Assembly (NCBI RefSeq): GCF_900157385.1
Contig: NZ_LT717700.1
Span: 953,818-1,017,817 of the forward strand
Source of the DNA: Mycobacterium terramassiliense
Lineage (GTDB): Bacteria; Actinomycetota; Actinomycetes; Mycobacteriales; Mycobacteriaceae
Reading direction: 5' to 3'
DNA: 64,000 nucleotides
Part shown: piece by piece, positions 28,286 through 37,785 of the stretch
Position numbering within the stretch: the stretch's first letter is position 1
Layout: each line of letters starts with the position of its first letter
Program-made: the position numbers and the translations under genes
The notes under the pieces: generated by a model
Told to the model about the DNA's origin: nothing
The model's database searches: none
What the model saw: the letters and a program-made list of their open reading frames with translations, nothing else

Positions 28286-28606
28286 GGTGTTTCCTTTCAT
28301 GATTTGTTTTGTTATCGGGGTTACTGATTGCTATTGAGCTTTGATGTGTAAAGGAAGGGCAAGCGTCGGCGTCCTCGGTCGGAGAGGACTAGTCAAGACC
28401 CGCGTATTGACGTGGCACTCAACTTGCCGGGGGAACCTCCTGGTTGATCGGGTCGGCTGATCGAGTTCGCATCGCGGTCAGGCGCCCAAGGTCCGGTCAT
28501 CAAACCCCTTCCCCTGGGTAACCGTGCGGCCCGGCAGATATACGTCAGGCGGCCACGGGCGCGATACGAAAGCCCTTAGTCGGCGGCTGGCCGGCGTAGC
28601 GGGCGA
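28286..28606. other. 321-base intergenic region upstream of hbhA
   Basis: No ORF with coding character was seen on either strand. The first 60 bases upstream of hbhA are unusually AT rich for this genome (CAAAACAAATCATG, AAGCTCAATAGCAATCAG on the minus strand) and should hold the hbhA promoter and leader. A TTGACT on the minus strand near 28394 is a possible -35 but has no good -10 partner. The rest, nearer the XRE regulator's stop, shows nothing I can name. Confidence 0.5.
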
Positions 28607-29014
28607 TCACTCGTCGCTGTCGGATTCGCTCGGACACTCCTCGAAAATCGATTCGTTCTGCTGGGTGAACGACGCGTAGATCTCCAGCAGGATCTGCTTC
28701 TGACGCTCGGTGATCGACGTGTCGGTGATGATGGCGTCGCGCACCTGACTTTTATCGCTGGGCTCGAGGATCCCGGCCCGCACGTAGAGCACCTCGGCCG
28801 AAACCCGCAACGCCTTCGCGATCTGGCTCAGGACGTCGGCGGACGGCTTCCGCAATCCGCGCTCCACCTGGCTCAGGTAAGGGTTGCTGACACCCGACCG
28901 CTCGGCGAGTTGGCGCACCGAGACCTGCGCGTTCTCCCGCAGGTCCCGGATGAAGCTGCCGATGTCGGAAGCCGCGGTGGTCACCTTGGCGGAGAGCTTC
29001 TCCTCCGACGGCAT
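28607..29014 (-). CDS. XRE-family transcriptional regulator (Rv0474-like)
   Basis: A 135-residue regulator with a Cro/C1-type helix-turn-helix: FIRDLRENAQVSVRQLAERS, GVSNPYLSQVERGLRKPSAD, VLSQIAKALRVSAEVLYVRA. The C-terminal 50 residues are acidic and end SESDSDE. Rv0474 of M. tuberculosis is reported to be a copper-responsive DNA-binding protein. The ATG at 29014 is chosen at the conserved start, and a perfect palindrome lies 50-73 bases upstream, which suggests autoregulation. hbhA follows 321 bases downstream in the same direction. Confidence 0.88.
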   Translation of the reverse strand: MPSEEKLSAKVTTAASDIGSFIRDLRENAQVSVRQLAERSGVSNPYLSQVERGLRKPSADVLSQIAKALRVSAEVLYVRAGILEPSDKSQVRDAIITDTSITERQKQILLEIYASFTQQNESIFEECPSESDSDE

Positions 29015-29063
29015 CGCGCACTCCCTGGGTTGGGCCTCATCCTTACGCGCCCAGAGTACGGCC

Positions 29064-29087
29064 AAGTGCTTGCTATTGCAAGCACTT
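29064..29087. promoter_or_regulatory. Palindromic operator upstream of the XRE regulator
   Basis: Perfect 10-bp inverted repeat AAGTGCTTGC-TATT-GCAAGCACTT in the short gap between the DUF445 gene stop and the XRE gene start. Its symmetry and place are what is expected of an autoregulatory operator for the dimeric regulator just downstream. Confidence 0.65.
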
Positions 29088-29097
29088 GTTAGCACCC

Positions 29098-30441
29098 CTA
29101 GAAAAGCAGCTGCGCGACGGCGTAGATGATCAGCCCCGCCAGGGACCCCACGACGGTGCCGTTGATCCGAATGAATTGCAGGTCGCGCCCCACGTGCAGC
29201 TCGATGCGCCGGCTGGCCTCCTCGGCGTCCCAGCGCTCGATCGTGTCGGTGATGATCGCGGTGATCTCCACCCCGTACTGAGAGACCAGGTGCTGGGCCG
29301 CCCGCACGATCCAGTTGTCGACCTTGTCGCGCAGATCGGCGTCGTCCCGCAACGACTCCCCGATCCGGACCACCGTTTCGGCGATGCGCGTGCGCAGGGT
29401 GCTCGACGGGTCGTCGACGCCCTCGAGCACCAGCCGTTTGAGCGTGCGCCACGCCGTCGCCGCGGCGTCGGCGAGCTCGTCGCGCGCCATCAGCTGTTCC
29501 TTGACCGCCTCGGCGCGCGCGATGGTCTCCGCGTCGTTCTGCAGGTCGTCGGCGAACTCGAACAGGAAGCGCGTCGCCGAACGGCGCAGCTCGTGGTCGG
29601 GGTTGCGGCGGACCTTGTCGGTGAAGTCCATCAGCTCGCGGTGGATTCGGTCCCCGACGAGATGGTCGATGAAGCGGGGCGACCAGCTCGGCGAGTCCCG
29701 CTCGACCACCCGCTGGATGACCTCTCCGGCGTTCAGCGACCACTGGAACGCCCGGTCGGCCAGGAGCTGGATGAGGGCCTCCTGGCGGTTCTCGGCCAGC
29801 AGGGTCGACAGCACGCGGCCCACCGGCGGACCCCATTGCGGTTCGGCGAGGCGGCGCACGATCATCCGGTCGATCACCTGCTGGACGTCCTCGTCACGCA
29901 GCAGCTCCACGAGCACCCGCAGCACCGTCGCCGTCTCGCTCGCCACCCGCGCGGCGTGCGCGGACTCCGAGAGCCATTTGCCGAGCCGGCTGGGCACCTG
30001 GGCGTCCCGCAGCTTCGTCTCGACGACCGGCGGCGACAGGAAGTTCTCCCGCACGAAGGTCCCCAGGCCCTCGCCGAGCTGGTCCTTCTTGCGCTTGATG
30101 ATCGCGGTGTGGGGGATCGGAATGCCCAGCGGGTGCTTGAACAGCGCGGTGACCGCGAACCAGTCGGCCAGCGCACCCACCATGCCGGCCTCCGCGGCCG
30201 CCCCGACGTAACCGACCCAGGCCGCCGTGGTGGCGTGGGCCTGCGCCCACCGACAGGCGAGGAACAAACCGGTGGCGCCCACCAGGAAACTGAGCGCGAC
30301 CAATTTCATCCGGCGCAGCGCCACGCGCCTTTCGGAGTCGGCCTCCGGATCGGCCCCGGCAAACGATTCGGCCAGGGACGGTCGCGCCGCCGGCGGCGGG
30401 GCTGACGCCTCGCCCGGGTCTGAGGCTCTGTGTGCCACCAC
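29098..30441 (-). CDS. DUF445-family membrane protein (Rv0473-like)
   Basis: A 447-residue protein of the YheB/DUF445 family. One or two membrane helices lie near the N-terminus (LVALSFLVGATGLFLACRWA and VGYVGAAAEAGMVGALADWF with the family signature ADWFAVTALFKHPLGIPIPHT). A long helical soluble region follows, and a C-terminal membrane helix (INGTVVGSLAGLIIYAVAQL) closes it. No biochemical function is established. The start is a GTG at 30441. It is divergent from madR with 133 bases between. Confidence 0.87.
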   Translation of the reverse strand: MVAHRASDPGEASAPPPAARPSLAESFAGADPEADSERRVALRRMKLVALSFLVGATGLFLACRWAQAHATTAAWVGYVGAAAEAGMVGALADWFAVTALFKHPLGIPIPHTAIIKRKKDQLGEGLGTFVRENFLSPPVVETKLRDAQVPSRLGKWLSESAHAARVASETATVLRVLVELLRDEDVQQVIDRMIVRRLAEPQWGPPVGRVLSTLLAENRQEALIQLLADRAFQWSLNAGEVIQRVVERDSPSWSPRFIDHLVGDRIHRELMDFTDKVRRNPDHELRRSATRFLFEFADDLQNDAETIARAEAVKEQLMARDELADAAATAWRTLKRLVLEGVDDPSSTLRTRIAETVVRIGESLRDDADLRDKVDNWIVRAAQHLVSQYGVEITAIITDTIERWDAEEASRRIELHVGRDLQFIRINGTVVGSLAGLIIYAVAQLLF

Positions 30442-30574
30442 ACCATCATGTATTGCCGCGCGCAGTTAGTGTTACTGCCCTGCTTGCGGCCCCCGCGCTT
30501 ACGCAGCCTATGCGGCAAAACCGACCCCGCACGCCGTAGTATCGGGGGCGTCTGATGAGTGGGAAGCGGCGAGA

Positions 30575-31276
30575 GTGGCAGAGCGGATCCCGGCTGTGAC
30601 CGTGAAGACGGATGGCCGCAAGCGACGCTGGCACCAACACAAGGTGGAGCGGCGCAACGAGCTGGTCGATGGCACGATCGTGGCGATCCGCCGGCACGGC
30701 CGCTTTTTGAGCATGGACGAAATCGCCGCCGAGATCGGCGTGTCCAAAACGGTGCTGTACCGCTACTTCGTCGACAAGAACGACCTGACGACCGCGGTGC
30801 TGATGCGGTTCGCGCAGTCGACGCTGATCCCGAACATGGCGGGCGCGCTGACCTCCAACCTGGACGGCTTCGACCTGACCCGCGAGATCATCCGCGTCTA
30901 TGTCGAAACCGTCGCGGACGAACCGGAGCCGTATCGCTTCGTGATGGCCAACAGCTCGCCGACCAAGAGCAAGGTGATCGCGGACTCGGAGCGAATCATC
31001 GCCCGCATGCTCGCGATGATGCTGCGCCGCCGCATGCAGGAGGCCGGGATGGACACCGGGGGGGTGGAAACGTGGTCCTACATCATGGTCGGCGGCGTGC
31101 AGCTGGCCACCCACTCCTGGATCTCCGACCCGCGAATGAGCGCCGACGAGCTGATCGACTACCTGACCATGCTGAGCTGGAGCGCGATCTGCGGGATCGT
31201 CGAGGCCGGCGGGTCACTGGAGAAGTTCCGTGGGCAGCCGCATCCCTCGCCGATCGTGCCGCCGCGAGAACCATGA
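30575..31276 (+). CDS. madR: TetR-family regulator MadR (Rv0472c-like)
   Basis: A 233-residue TetR regulator. The N-terminal DNA-binding domain has VDGTIVAIRRHGRFLSMDEI, AAEIGVSKTVLYRYFVDKND. The C-terminal domain is helical with the family's EPYRFVMANSS segment. Its M. tuberculosis counterpart Rv0472c is described as MadR, an acyl-CoA-responsive repressor of the mycolate desaturase genes desA1 and desA2, which are not in this window. The GTG start at 30575 matches the ortholog in position. The prenyltransferase gene begins 12 bases after its stop, suggesting co-transcription here. Confidence 0.85.
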   Translation: MAERIPAVTVKTDGRKRRWHQHKVERRNELVDGTIVAIRRHGRFLSMDEIAAEIGVSKTVLYRYFVDKNDLTTAVLMRFAQSTLIPNMAGALTSNLDGFDLTREIIRVYVETVADEPEPYRFVMANSSPTKSKVIADSERIIARMLAMMLRRRMQEAGMDTGGVETWSYIMVGGVQLATHSWISDPRMSADELIDYLTMLSWSAICGIVEAGGSLEKFRGQPHPSPIVPPREP

Positions 31277-31288
31277 GGTGGTGCCCGG

Positions 31289-32299
31289 ATGCCTGACGTG
31301 AGCGTGGGCTCACGGCTGCGGTCGTGGGCCTACGCGCTGCGCACCACCAACCCGCCCCCCGACGGGCCGGTCGACGCCGTCACGCGTTGGCTGGTGGTCA
31401 CCCGGGCGGCGGTGCTGCCGATGACCCTGGTCTCCGGCCTGGTCGCGGCCCTGCTAGCGGTCGGCAAACCCGGGCTGGACTGGCGCTGGCTGGCGCTGGC
31501 CGTGGTCGGCATCACGCTGGCGCACACCGCCAACAACCTGATGAACGACCTCTACGACACCCGGGTCGGCACCGACAGCGCCACCTACCCGCGCGCCCTG
31601 TACGCCCCCCACCCGGTGCTGTCCGGGCTCGTCAGCCGCCGCACGCTGGGGCTGGCGATCCTGCTCGTGAACCTCGCCGACCTGGCGATCCTCGTCACAC
31701 TGACGTGGGCACGCGGCTGGCCCGTGGCCGGCTTCGCGCTGGCCGGCTTCGCCCTCAGCGTCGCCTATACCGCGCCGCCGCTGCGGCTGAAGAAGCGCGG
31801 CCTCGGCGAACCCGACGTCTTCGTCGTGTGGGGTCCGCTGATGGTGTGCGGCACCTACTACTCCGCGGTGGGCCGGGTGGGCTGGGACGTGGTGCTGGCC
31901 TCGCTGCCCTACGGCCTGTTGTGCACGACGGTGCTGATGGGCAAGCACATCGACAAGATCCCCTACGACGCACCGCTGGGCATCCGGACGCTGCCCGTGC
32001 TGCTCGGCGAGGCGCGCGCCCGGTCGGTCACGCTCGGAATGATGGTCGGCTTCTACGTGCTGGTGGCGGTGGCCGTCGCGGCGCGGGCGATGCCCTGGCC
32101 CGCGCTCGTCGTCGCGCTGGCCTTGCCCCGGCTGGCGAAGGTGTGGCCGTATTTCCGCCGACCAAGGCCCGACGAGCCGCCGCCGCAGTTTCCGGTGTGG
32201 CCGCTGTGGTACGCCGCGCTGGCCTGGGTGCACGTGCGCCAGGCCGGCGCGCTGCTGGTGGTGGGGCTGGCGGCGGGCGCCGTGTTGCGCGTCTTGTGA
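31289..32299 (+). CDS. UbiA-family prenyltransferase
   Basis: A 336-residue polytopic membrane enzyme that moves an isoprenoid chain onto an acceptor. The first Mg2+-diphosphate motif is NNLMNDLYDTRVGTDS at residues 82-97 (NDxxDxxxD). The second is DKIPYDAPLGIRTLPVLLG. At least seven hydrophobic helices surround these. MenA-like enzymes share both motifs, but acceptor and chain length cannot be read from sequence. M. tuberculosis has no such gene at this place as I recall (Rv0471c/Rv0470A are there instead), so this is a lineage-specific gene between madR and pcaA. Confidence 0.85.
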   Translation: MPDVSVGSRLRSWAYALRTTNPPPDGPVDAVTRWLVVTRAAVLPMTLVSGLVAALLAVGKPGLDWRWLALAVVGITLAHTANNLMNDLYDTRVGTDSATYPRALYAPHPVLSGLVSRRTLGLAILLVNLADLAILVTLTWARGWPVAGFALAGFALSVAYTAPPLRLKKRGLGEPDVFVVWGPLMVCGTYYSAVGRVGWDVVLASLPYGLLCTTVLMGKHIDKIPYDAPLGIRTLPVLLGEARARSVTLGMMVGFYVLVAVAVAARAMPWPALVVALALPRLAKVWPYFRRPRPDEPPPQFPVWPLWYAALAWVHVRQAGALLVVGLAAGAVLRVL

Positions 32300-32440
32300 C
32301 CGGGATGTGACGCAGAGCCGACCGTTGAAATGCGACTTGGACAGCCTTAACGGCTAGCATGCATGGGATGCATCGGGGGTGAACCCGGCGCTCGGGCGCA
32401 AGGAAGCCTGGACCCGAGATACAGAAAGGCCTAATTCCTC

Positions 32441-33304
32441 ATGTCTGTGCAGCTCACGCCGCATTTCGGGAACGTGCAAGCGCACTACGATCTCTCCGAC
32501 GACTTCTTCCGGCTTTTCCTGGACCCCACCCAGACCTACAGCTGCGCCTACTTCGAGCGCGACGACATGACGCTCGAGGAAGCCCAGATCGCCAAGATCG
32601 ACCTGTCGCTGGGGAAGCTCGGGCTCGAGCCGGGAATGACGCTGCTCGACGTCGGCTGCGGCTGGGGCGCCACCATGCGCCGCGCCCTCGAGAAGTACGA
32701 CGTCAACGTCGTCGGCCTGACGCTGTCGGAGAACCAGGCCGACCACGTGCAGAAGATGTTCGACGAGATGGACACGAAACGCTCGGCGCGGGTGCTGCTG
32801 GAGGGCTGGGAGAAGTTCGACGAGCCGGTCGACCGCATCGTCTCCATCGGCGCCTTCGAACACTTCGGCCGCCAGCGCTGGGGCCACTTCTTCAAGATGG
32901 CCTACCGGGTGCTGCCGGCCGACGGCGTCATGATGCTGCACACCATCACACGCCCGACCTTCAAAGAGGCCAGGGCGCAGGGTAACCCGCTGACCCACGA
33001 AGTCGTTCACTTCACCCAGTTCATCCTGGCCGAGATCTTCCCGGGCGGCTGGCTGCCCACGATCCCGTCGGTCGAGGAGCACGCGGAGGAGGCCGGCTTC
33101 AAGCTCACGCGCATCCAGTCGCTGCGGCTGCACTACGCGAGGACCCTGGAAACGTGGGCCACCGCGCTCGAGGCCAACAGGGACCAGGCGATCGCCATCC
33201 AGTCGGAAGAGGTCTACGACCGCTACATGAAGTACCTGACGGGATGCGCCAAGCTGTTCCGCCAGGGCTATACCGACGTCAACCAGTTCACGTGTGAGAA
33301 GTAA
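32441..33304 (+). CDS. pcaA: Cyclopropane mycolic acid synthase PcaA
   Basis: A 287-residue SAM-dependent cyclopropane synthase, the same length as M. tuberculosis PcaA, which makes the proximal cis ring of alpha-mycolates and is needed for cording and persistence. Landmarks are VQLTPHFGNVQAHYDLSDDF, the SAM loop LLDVGCGWGATMRRALE, SIGAFEHFGRQRWGHFF and the C-terminal YMKYLTGCAKLFRQGYTDVN. The ATG follows AGAAAGG at a good distance. A 141-base leader region separates it from the prenyltransferase. It converges on umaA, 14 bases away. Confidence 0.95.
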   Translation: MSVQLTPHFGNVQAHYDLSDDFFRLFLDPTQTYSCAYFERDDMTLEEAQIAKIDLSLGKLGLEPGMTLLDVGCGWGATMRRALEKYDVNVVGLTLSENQADHVQKMFDEMDTKRSARVLLEGWEKFDEPVDRIVSIGAFEHFGRQRWGHFFKMAYRVLPADGVMMLHTITRPTFKEARAQGNPLTHEVVHFTQFILAEIFPGGWLPTIPSVEEHAEEAGFKLTRIQSLRLHYARTLETWATALEANRDQAIAIQSEEVYDRYMKYLTGCAKLFRQGYTDVNQFTCEK

Positions 33305-33318
33305 CCGAGCAGGGGTCG

Positions 33319-34254
<936 letters not shown>

Positions 34255-34258
34255 TCAT

Positions 34259-35122
34259 TTAGTACGAGTAAAAACCCTGGCCCGACTTTTTGCCCAGCCG
34301 GCCCGCTTCGACCATGCGCAGCAGCAACGGCGGCGGGCCGTATTGCGGTTCTTTGAATTCCTCGAACATTTTGTCCGCGATCAGCTTGAGCGTGTCCAGG
34401 CCGACGAGGTCGGACAGCCGCAGCGGGCCCATCGGGTGCGACAACCCGGCGACCACGGCCTTGTCGACGTCCTCGACGCTGGCAAACCCGGCCTCCACCA
34501 TCCGGATCGCCGACAGCAAATAGGGCACCAGCAGCGCGTTCACCACGAAACCGGAGCGGTCGGAGCAGCGCACCACCTGCTTGCCCAGCACCGCGCCGGC
34601 GAACTCCTCGGTGCGCGCGGCGGCGGCCTCGTCGGTGACCAGGGTGCACACCAGCTCGACCAGTGGCAGCACCGGGACCGGATTGAAGAAGTGCAGGCCC
34701 AGCACGCGTTGCGGGTTCTTGGTGGCCGCGGCGATCTTCATGATCGGGATGCTCGAGGTGTTGGACGCCAGGACCGCGTCGGGATCGGTGACCACCCGGT
34801 CCAGGTCGGCGAACACCTGCGCCTTGACCGCGTCGTCCTCGATGATGGCCTCGATCACCAGCTGCCGGTCGGCCAGGTCCTTCATGTCGGTGGTGAAGGT
34901 GAGCTTGCTCAGCGCGCGGTCGCGCTCGCGTTCGGTCACCTTGCCGGCGCTGACGCCGCGCTCCAGCGACTTCACGATGCGGTTGCGTCCCGCCGTGATC
35001 AGCGGCTCGGTGGTCTCGAACACGGTCACGTCGACGCCGGCGCGGACGGCGACCTCGGCGATGCCGGAGCCCATCTGCCCGGCACCGACAACTCCCACGC
35101 GCTGGATCGCTGCGTCACTCAC
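34259..35122 (-). CDS. fadB2: 3-hydroxybutyryl-CoA dehydrogenase FadB2
   Basis: A 287-residue NAD(P)-dependent enzyme oxidising (S)-3-hydroxybutyryl-CoA to acetoacetyl-CoA. The Rossmann motif is RVGVVGAGQMGSGIAEVAVR. VIEAIIEDDAVKAQVF and LASNTSSIPIMKIA, LGLHFFNPVPVLPLVELV (with the catalytic His) and SGFVVNALLVPYLLSAIRMV follow. I chose the GTG at 35122 (SDAAIQRVGVV follows it), matching the ortholog, over a GTG eleven codons upstream. A strong hairpin separates it from icl. Confidence 0.93.
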   Translation of the reverse strand: MSDAAIQRVGVVGAGQMGSGIAEVAVRAGVDVTVFETTEPLITAGRNRIVKSLERGVSAGKVTERERDRALSKLTFTTDMKDLADRQLVIEAIIEDDAVKAQVFADLDRVVTDPDAVLASNTSSIPIMKIAAATKNPQRVLGLHFFNPVPVLPLVELVCTLVTDEAAAARTEEFAGAVLGKQVVRCSDRSGFVVNALLVPYLLSAIRMVEAGFASVEDVDKAVVAGLSHPMGPLRLSDLVGLDTLKLIADKMFEEFKEPQYGPPPLLLRMVEAGRLGKKSGQGFYSY

Positions 35123-35159
35123 TGTCTTCGTCTCCCGAGTCGTATTGTCGTGCACCGCA

Positions 35160-35194
35160 ATAGGCCCCGCCCAGGTTGGCTGGGCGGGGCCTAT
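35160..35194 (-). terminator. Hairpin terminator downstream of icl
   Basis: Perfect 15-bp inverted repeat (ATAGGCCCCGCCCAG and its complement) with a 5-base loop, 73 bases after the icl stop and before the fadB2 start. No clear T-run follows. Strong predicted stem; expected to end the icl transcript. Confidence 0.8.
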
Positions 35195-35266
35195 GCTACT
35201 TCAGCTTCTCGCCGGCACGCCGAGCGTGTAATCGGTGCACGGTCGGCGCGGCCAGGCCGCAGCGGA

Positions 35267-36553
35267 TCAGTGGAACTGACCCTCTTCGGTCGAACCGGTC
35301 AGAGCGGTGGTCGACGAGGTGGGGTCGACCGTGGTGGCGATCCGGTCGAAGTAACCGGCGCCGACCTCGCGCTGGTGCTTGGTCGCGGTGTAGCCACGCT
35401 CCTCGGCGGCGAACTCGCGCTCCTGCAACTCGACATAGGCGCTCATCTGGTTGCGGGCGTAGCCGTAGGCCAGGTCGAACATCGAGTAGTTCAGCGCGTG
35501 GAAGCCGGCCAGCGTGATGAACTGGAACTTGAATCCCATTGCGGCAAGCTCCTTTTGGAACTTCGCGATGGTTCCGTCGTCCAGGTGCTTACGCCAGTTG
35601 AACGACGGCGAGCAGTTGTACGCCAGCATCTGGTCGGGGTACTCCGCCTTGACCGACTCGGAGAACTTGCGCGCCAGCTCGAGGTCCGGGGTGCCGGTCT
35701 CCATCCAGATCAGGTCGGCGAACGGGGCGTAGGCCTTGGCCCGCGCGATGCAGGGCTCGATGCCGTTCTTGGTCCGGTAGAAGCCTTCGCGGGTGCGCTC
35801 GCCGGTGATGAACGGCTGGTCACGCTCGTCGACGTCGGACGTGATGAGCGTGGCGGCCTCGGCGTCGGTGCGCGCGATCACCACGGTCGGGACGCCGCAG
35901 ACGTCGGCGGCCAGGCGGGCCGAGGTGAGCGTGCGGATGTGCTGCTGGGTCGGGATCAGCACCTTGCCGCCCAGGTGACCGCACTTCTTCTCCGAGGCCA
36001 GCTGGTCCTCCCAGTGCGAACCCGCGACGCCGGCGGCGATCATGGCCTTCTGCAGTTCGAAGACGTTGAGCGCGCCACCGAAGCCGGCCTCGCCGTCGGC
36101 GACGATCGGCGCCAGCCAGTTCTCCACGGACCGGTCGCCCTCGACCTTGGCGATCTGGTCGGCGCGCAGCAGCGCGTTGTTGATCCGGCGGACCACCTGC
36201 GGCACCGAGTTGGCCGGGTACAGGCTCTGGTCGGGGTAGGTGTGGCCGGACAGGTTGGCGTCACCGGCGACCTGCCACCCGGACAGGTAGATGGCCTTGA
36301 GGCCGGCGCGCACCTGCTGGACGGCCTGGTTGCCGGTGAGCGCACCGAGCGCGTTGACCCACTCCAGGTCGTGCAGCTCTTCCCACAGCACCTCCGCGCC
36401 GCGGCGGGCCAGCGTGTTTTCCTCGACGACGGTGCCTTGCAGCGCGACGACGTCCTCGGCGGTGTAGGTGCGCGTGATGCCCTTCCACCGCGGGTTGGTG
36501 TCCCAGTCGTGCTGGATCTGCTCGGCGCTCTTGGGGGTGCCAACGACAGACAT
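35267..36553 (-). CDS. icl: Isocitrate lyase
   Basis: A 428-residue enzyme (AceA/Icl1 type) cleaving isocitrate to glyoxylate and succinate in the glyoxylate shunt; in mycobacteria it also serves the methylcitrate cycle. Catalytic signature KKCGHLGG with the nucleophile at Cys191. [20 protein letters not shown] is the Mg2+-site region, and [14 protein letters not shown] and [10 protein letters not shown] are also conserved. Its length matches Icl1. The 277-base upstream region contains TTTGCAAA-type sites, and ramB, the known repressor of icl in actinobacteria, is encoded 1.2 kb upstream. Confidence 0.97.
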   Translation of the reverse strand: MSVVGTPKSAEQIQHDWDTNPRWKGITRTYTAEDVVALQGTVVEENTLARRGAEVLWEELHDLEWVNALGALTGNQAVQQVRAGLKAIYLSGWQVAGDANLSGHTYPDQSLYPANSVPQVVRRINNALLRADQIAKVEGDRSVENWLAPIVADGEAGFGGALNVFELQKAMIAAGVAGSHWEDQLASEKKCGHLGGKVLIPTQQHIRTLTSARLAADVCGVPTVVIARTDAEAATLITSDVDERDQPFITGERTREGFYRTKNGIEPCIARAKAYAPFADLIWMETGTPDLELARKFSESVKAEYPDQMLAYNCSPSFNWRKHLDDGTIAKFQKELAAMGFKFQFITLAGFHALNYSMFDLAYGYARNQMSAYVELQEREFAAEERGYTATKHQREVGAGYFDRIATTVDPTSSTTALTGSTEEGQFH

Positions 36554-36723
36554 TGGGCTTACTCCTTAACGGTTCTTTGCTAATCGCTAAACGTCCACGC
36601 CAACCGCCGCCGGGCGGTAGCTAGGGGCTCAACTTCACTGGCGTGCTAACTCGAAGATGGCACAGCTTGTTCCCGCAGGTCCAGCCGTTTCATTTGCCAA
36701 TTTCGGCCACGACTCCGCTCGAT

Positions 36724-36731
36724 TTTGCAAA
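36724..36731. promoter_or_regulatory. Candidate RamB site upstream of icl
   Basis: TTTGCAAA inside ATTTTGCAAAT, about 175 bases upstream of the icl start, with a related CGCAAACTT at 36747-36755 and TTTGCCAATTT near 36693. RamB of corynebacteria and mycobacteria recognises TTTGCAAA/AAGTTTGC-like sequences at icl and its own gene. The cluster of three in an otherwise GC-rich region supports the assignment. Confidence 0.5.
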
Positions 36732-36830
36732 TCTTGTGAAGATGAACGCAAACTTAACCGTTTCAGAAGCTACCCGTCAGTAACCCTATCCACGCAGGTC
36801 AGACGGGAAATCGACCGGTCGGAGGTTTGC

Positions 36831-37625
36831 CTAGAGAGCGAAGATGGCGGCGACGGCTTTCGTCTCGTCGCCGACGGCATATGTGAGCGTTGTAACAGGC
36901 CGATCGGCCAGGCCGGGACCGAACTGCTCCGTCGAGCCGGCCGGGTGGACGTGCGAGATGATCTCCAGCTTGTCGCCGAGCGCGACCGGCGCCTCGTGCT
37001 CGATCGTGGTGCGCAGCGGCCCCTGCAACAGCTCGGGGTGCGCCGCCAGGTAGTCCTCGATCACGCTCCAGTACACCGAGTTGTTCATGTGGTCGAACAG
37101 GTCGATGTCGGTCACCCGCACGGGGAACTCGTGGATCTCGGTGGCGTCGTCGCGGCTGCCGGGCTTCAGGTAGCCCTTCCACTTCAAACGATTGACGGTG
37201 GTCGTCTTGTGCAGGCCCGCCAGGAAGTCGTCGGCGATGCGCGACGGCATCTGGGTTTCCCGGTTGATGTTGATCCAGAACGCCTCGGATTCGATCAGGC
37301 CGCCCTTGCGCCCGTCGATGCGAACCCGCATCTCGCACCACCGGTTCGAGGTGCCCGAACACCAGCGCCGGCACCGCAGCATGTCCTGGAACTCGATCGG
37401 GCGGATCAGGTCCACCATCGTGCGCCGCACGATCCACAGCGGGTGGGTTTCCTCGAAGCCCATCTCCCGGAGCTGGTCCTGGCCGATGTCCTGGATGTGC
37501 CTGCACGCGGCGTCCAGGCGCAGCCGGCCGGTGCGGTCGATGTCGCCCACCCGCAACGGCCAGTCGCGTCCGAATACGTCGGGATGGCCGTCGGGCACCG
37601 GCATCATTATTTTGTCCAGGCTCAC
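36831..37625 (-). CDS. Acyl-ACP thioesterase-like protein (Rv0466-like)
   Basis: A 264-residue double hot-dog protein of the FatA/FatB acyl-ACP thioesterase family, which releases fatty acids from ACP. It starts SLDKIMMPVPDGHPDVFGRD after a GTG. RVGDIDRTGRLRLDAACRHI is the first hot-dog helix region, WIVRRTMVDLIRPIEF follows, and RVTDIDLFDHMNNSVYWSVI carries the Asp/Asn/His-type catalytic environment of the second. The GTG at 37625 matches the recalled ortholog length exactly. It is divergent from ramB (160 bases). Confidence 0.88.
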   Translation of the reverse strand: MSLDKIMMPVPDGHPDVFGRDWPLRVGDIDRTGRLRLDAACRHIQDIGQDQLREMGFEETHPLWIVRRTMVDLIRPIEFQDMLRCRRWCSGTSNRWCEMRVRIDGRKGGLIESEAFWININRETQMPSRIADDFLAGLHKTTTVNRLKWKGYLKPGSRDDATEIHEFPVRVTDIDLFDHMNNSVYWSVIEDYLAAHPELLQGPLRTTIEHEAPVALGDKLEIISHVHPAGSTEQFGPGLADRPVTTLTYAVGDETKAVAAIFAL

Positions 37626-37785
37626 GGCTTGTCTCCCCGTTCCCTCCGTGTCGGTATCCCAGGTTAACCCCGGCCCCCGCTGCGAATGATGCCAAATCGC
37701 GTCTTCCAAACGCCAATCGTGACCGATCGCGCCGCCCTGCCAACTCTGCGAACCGCCCCTTCGCAGCGCCCGGTACCCTTCTGGG

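Noticed and set aside
34259..35122. fadB2 starting at GTG 35155
   Set aside because: The extra eleven residues are polar and not shared with the recalled ortholog, while the GTG at 35122 gives the usual N-terminus.
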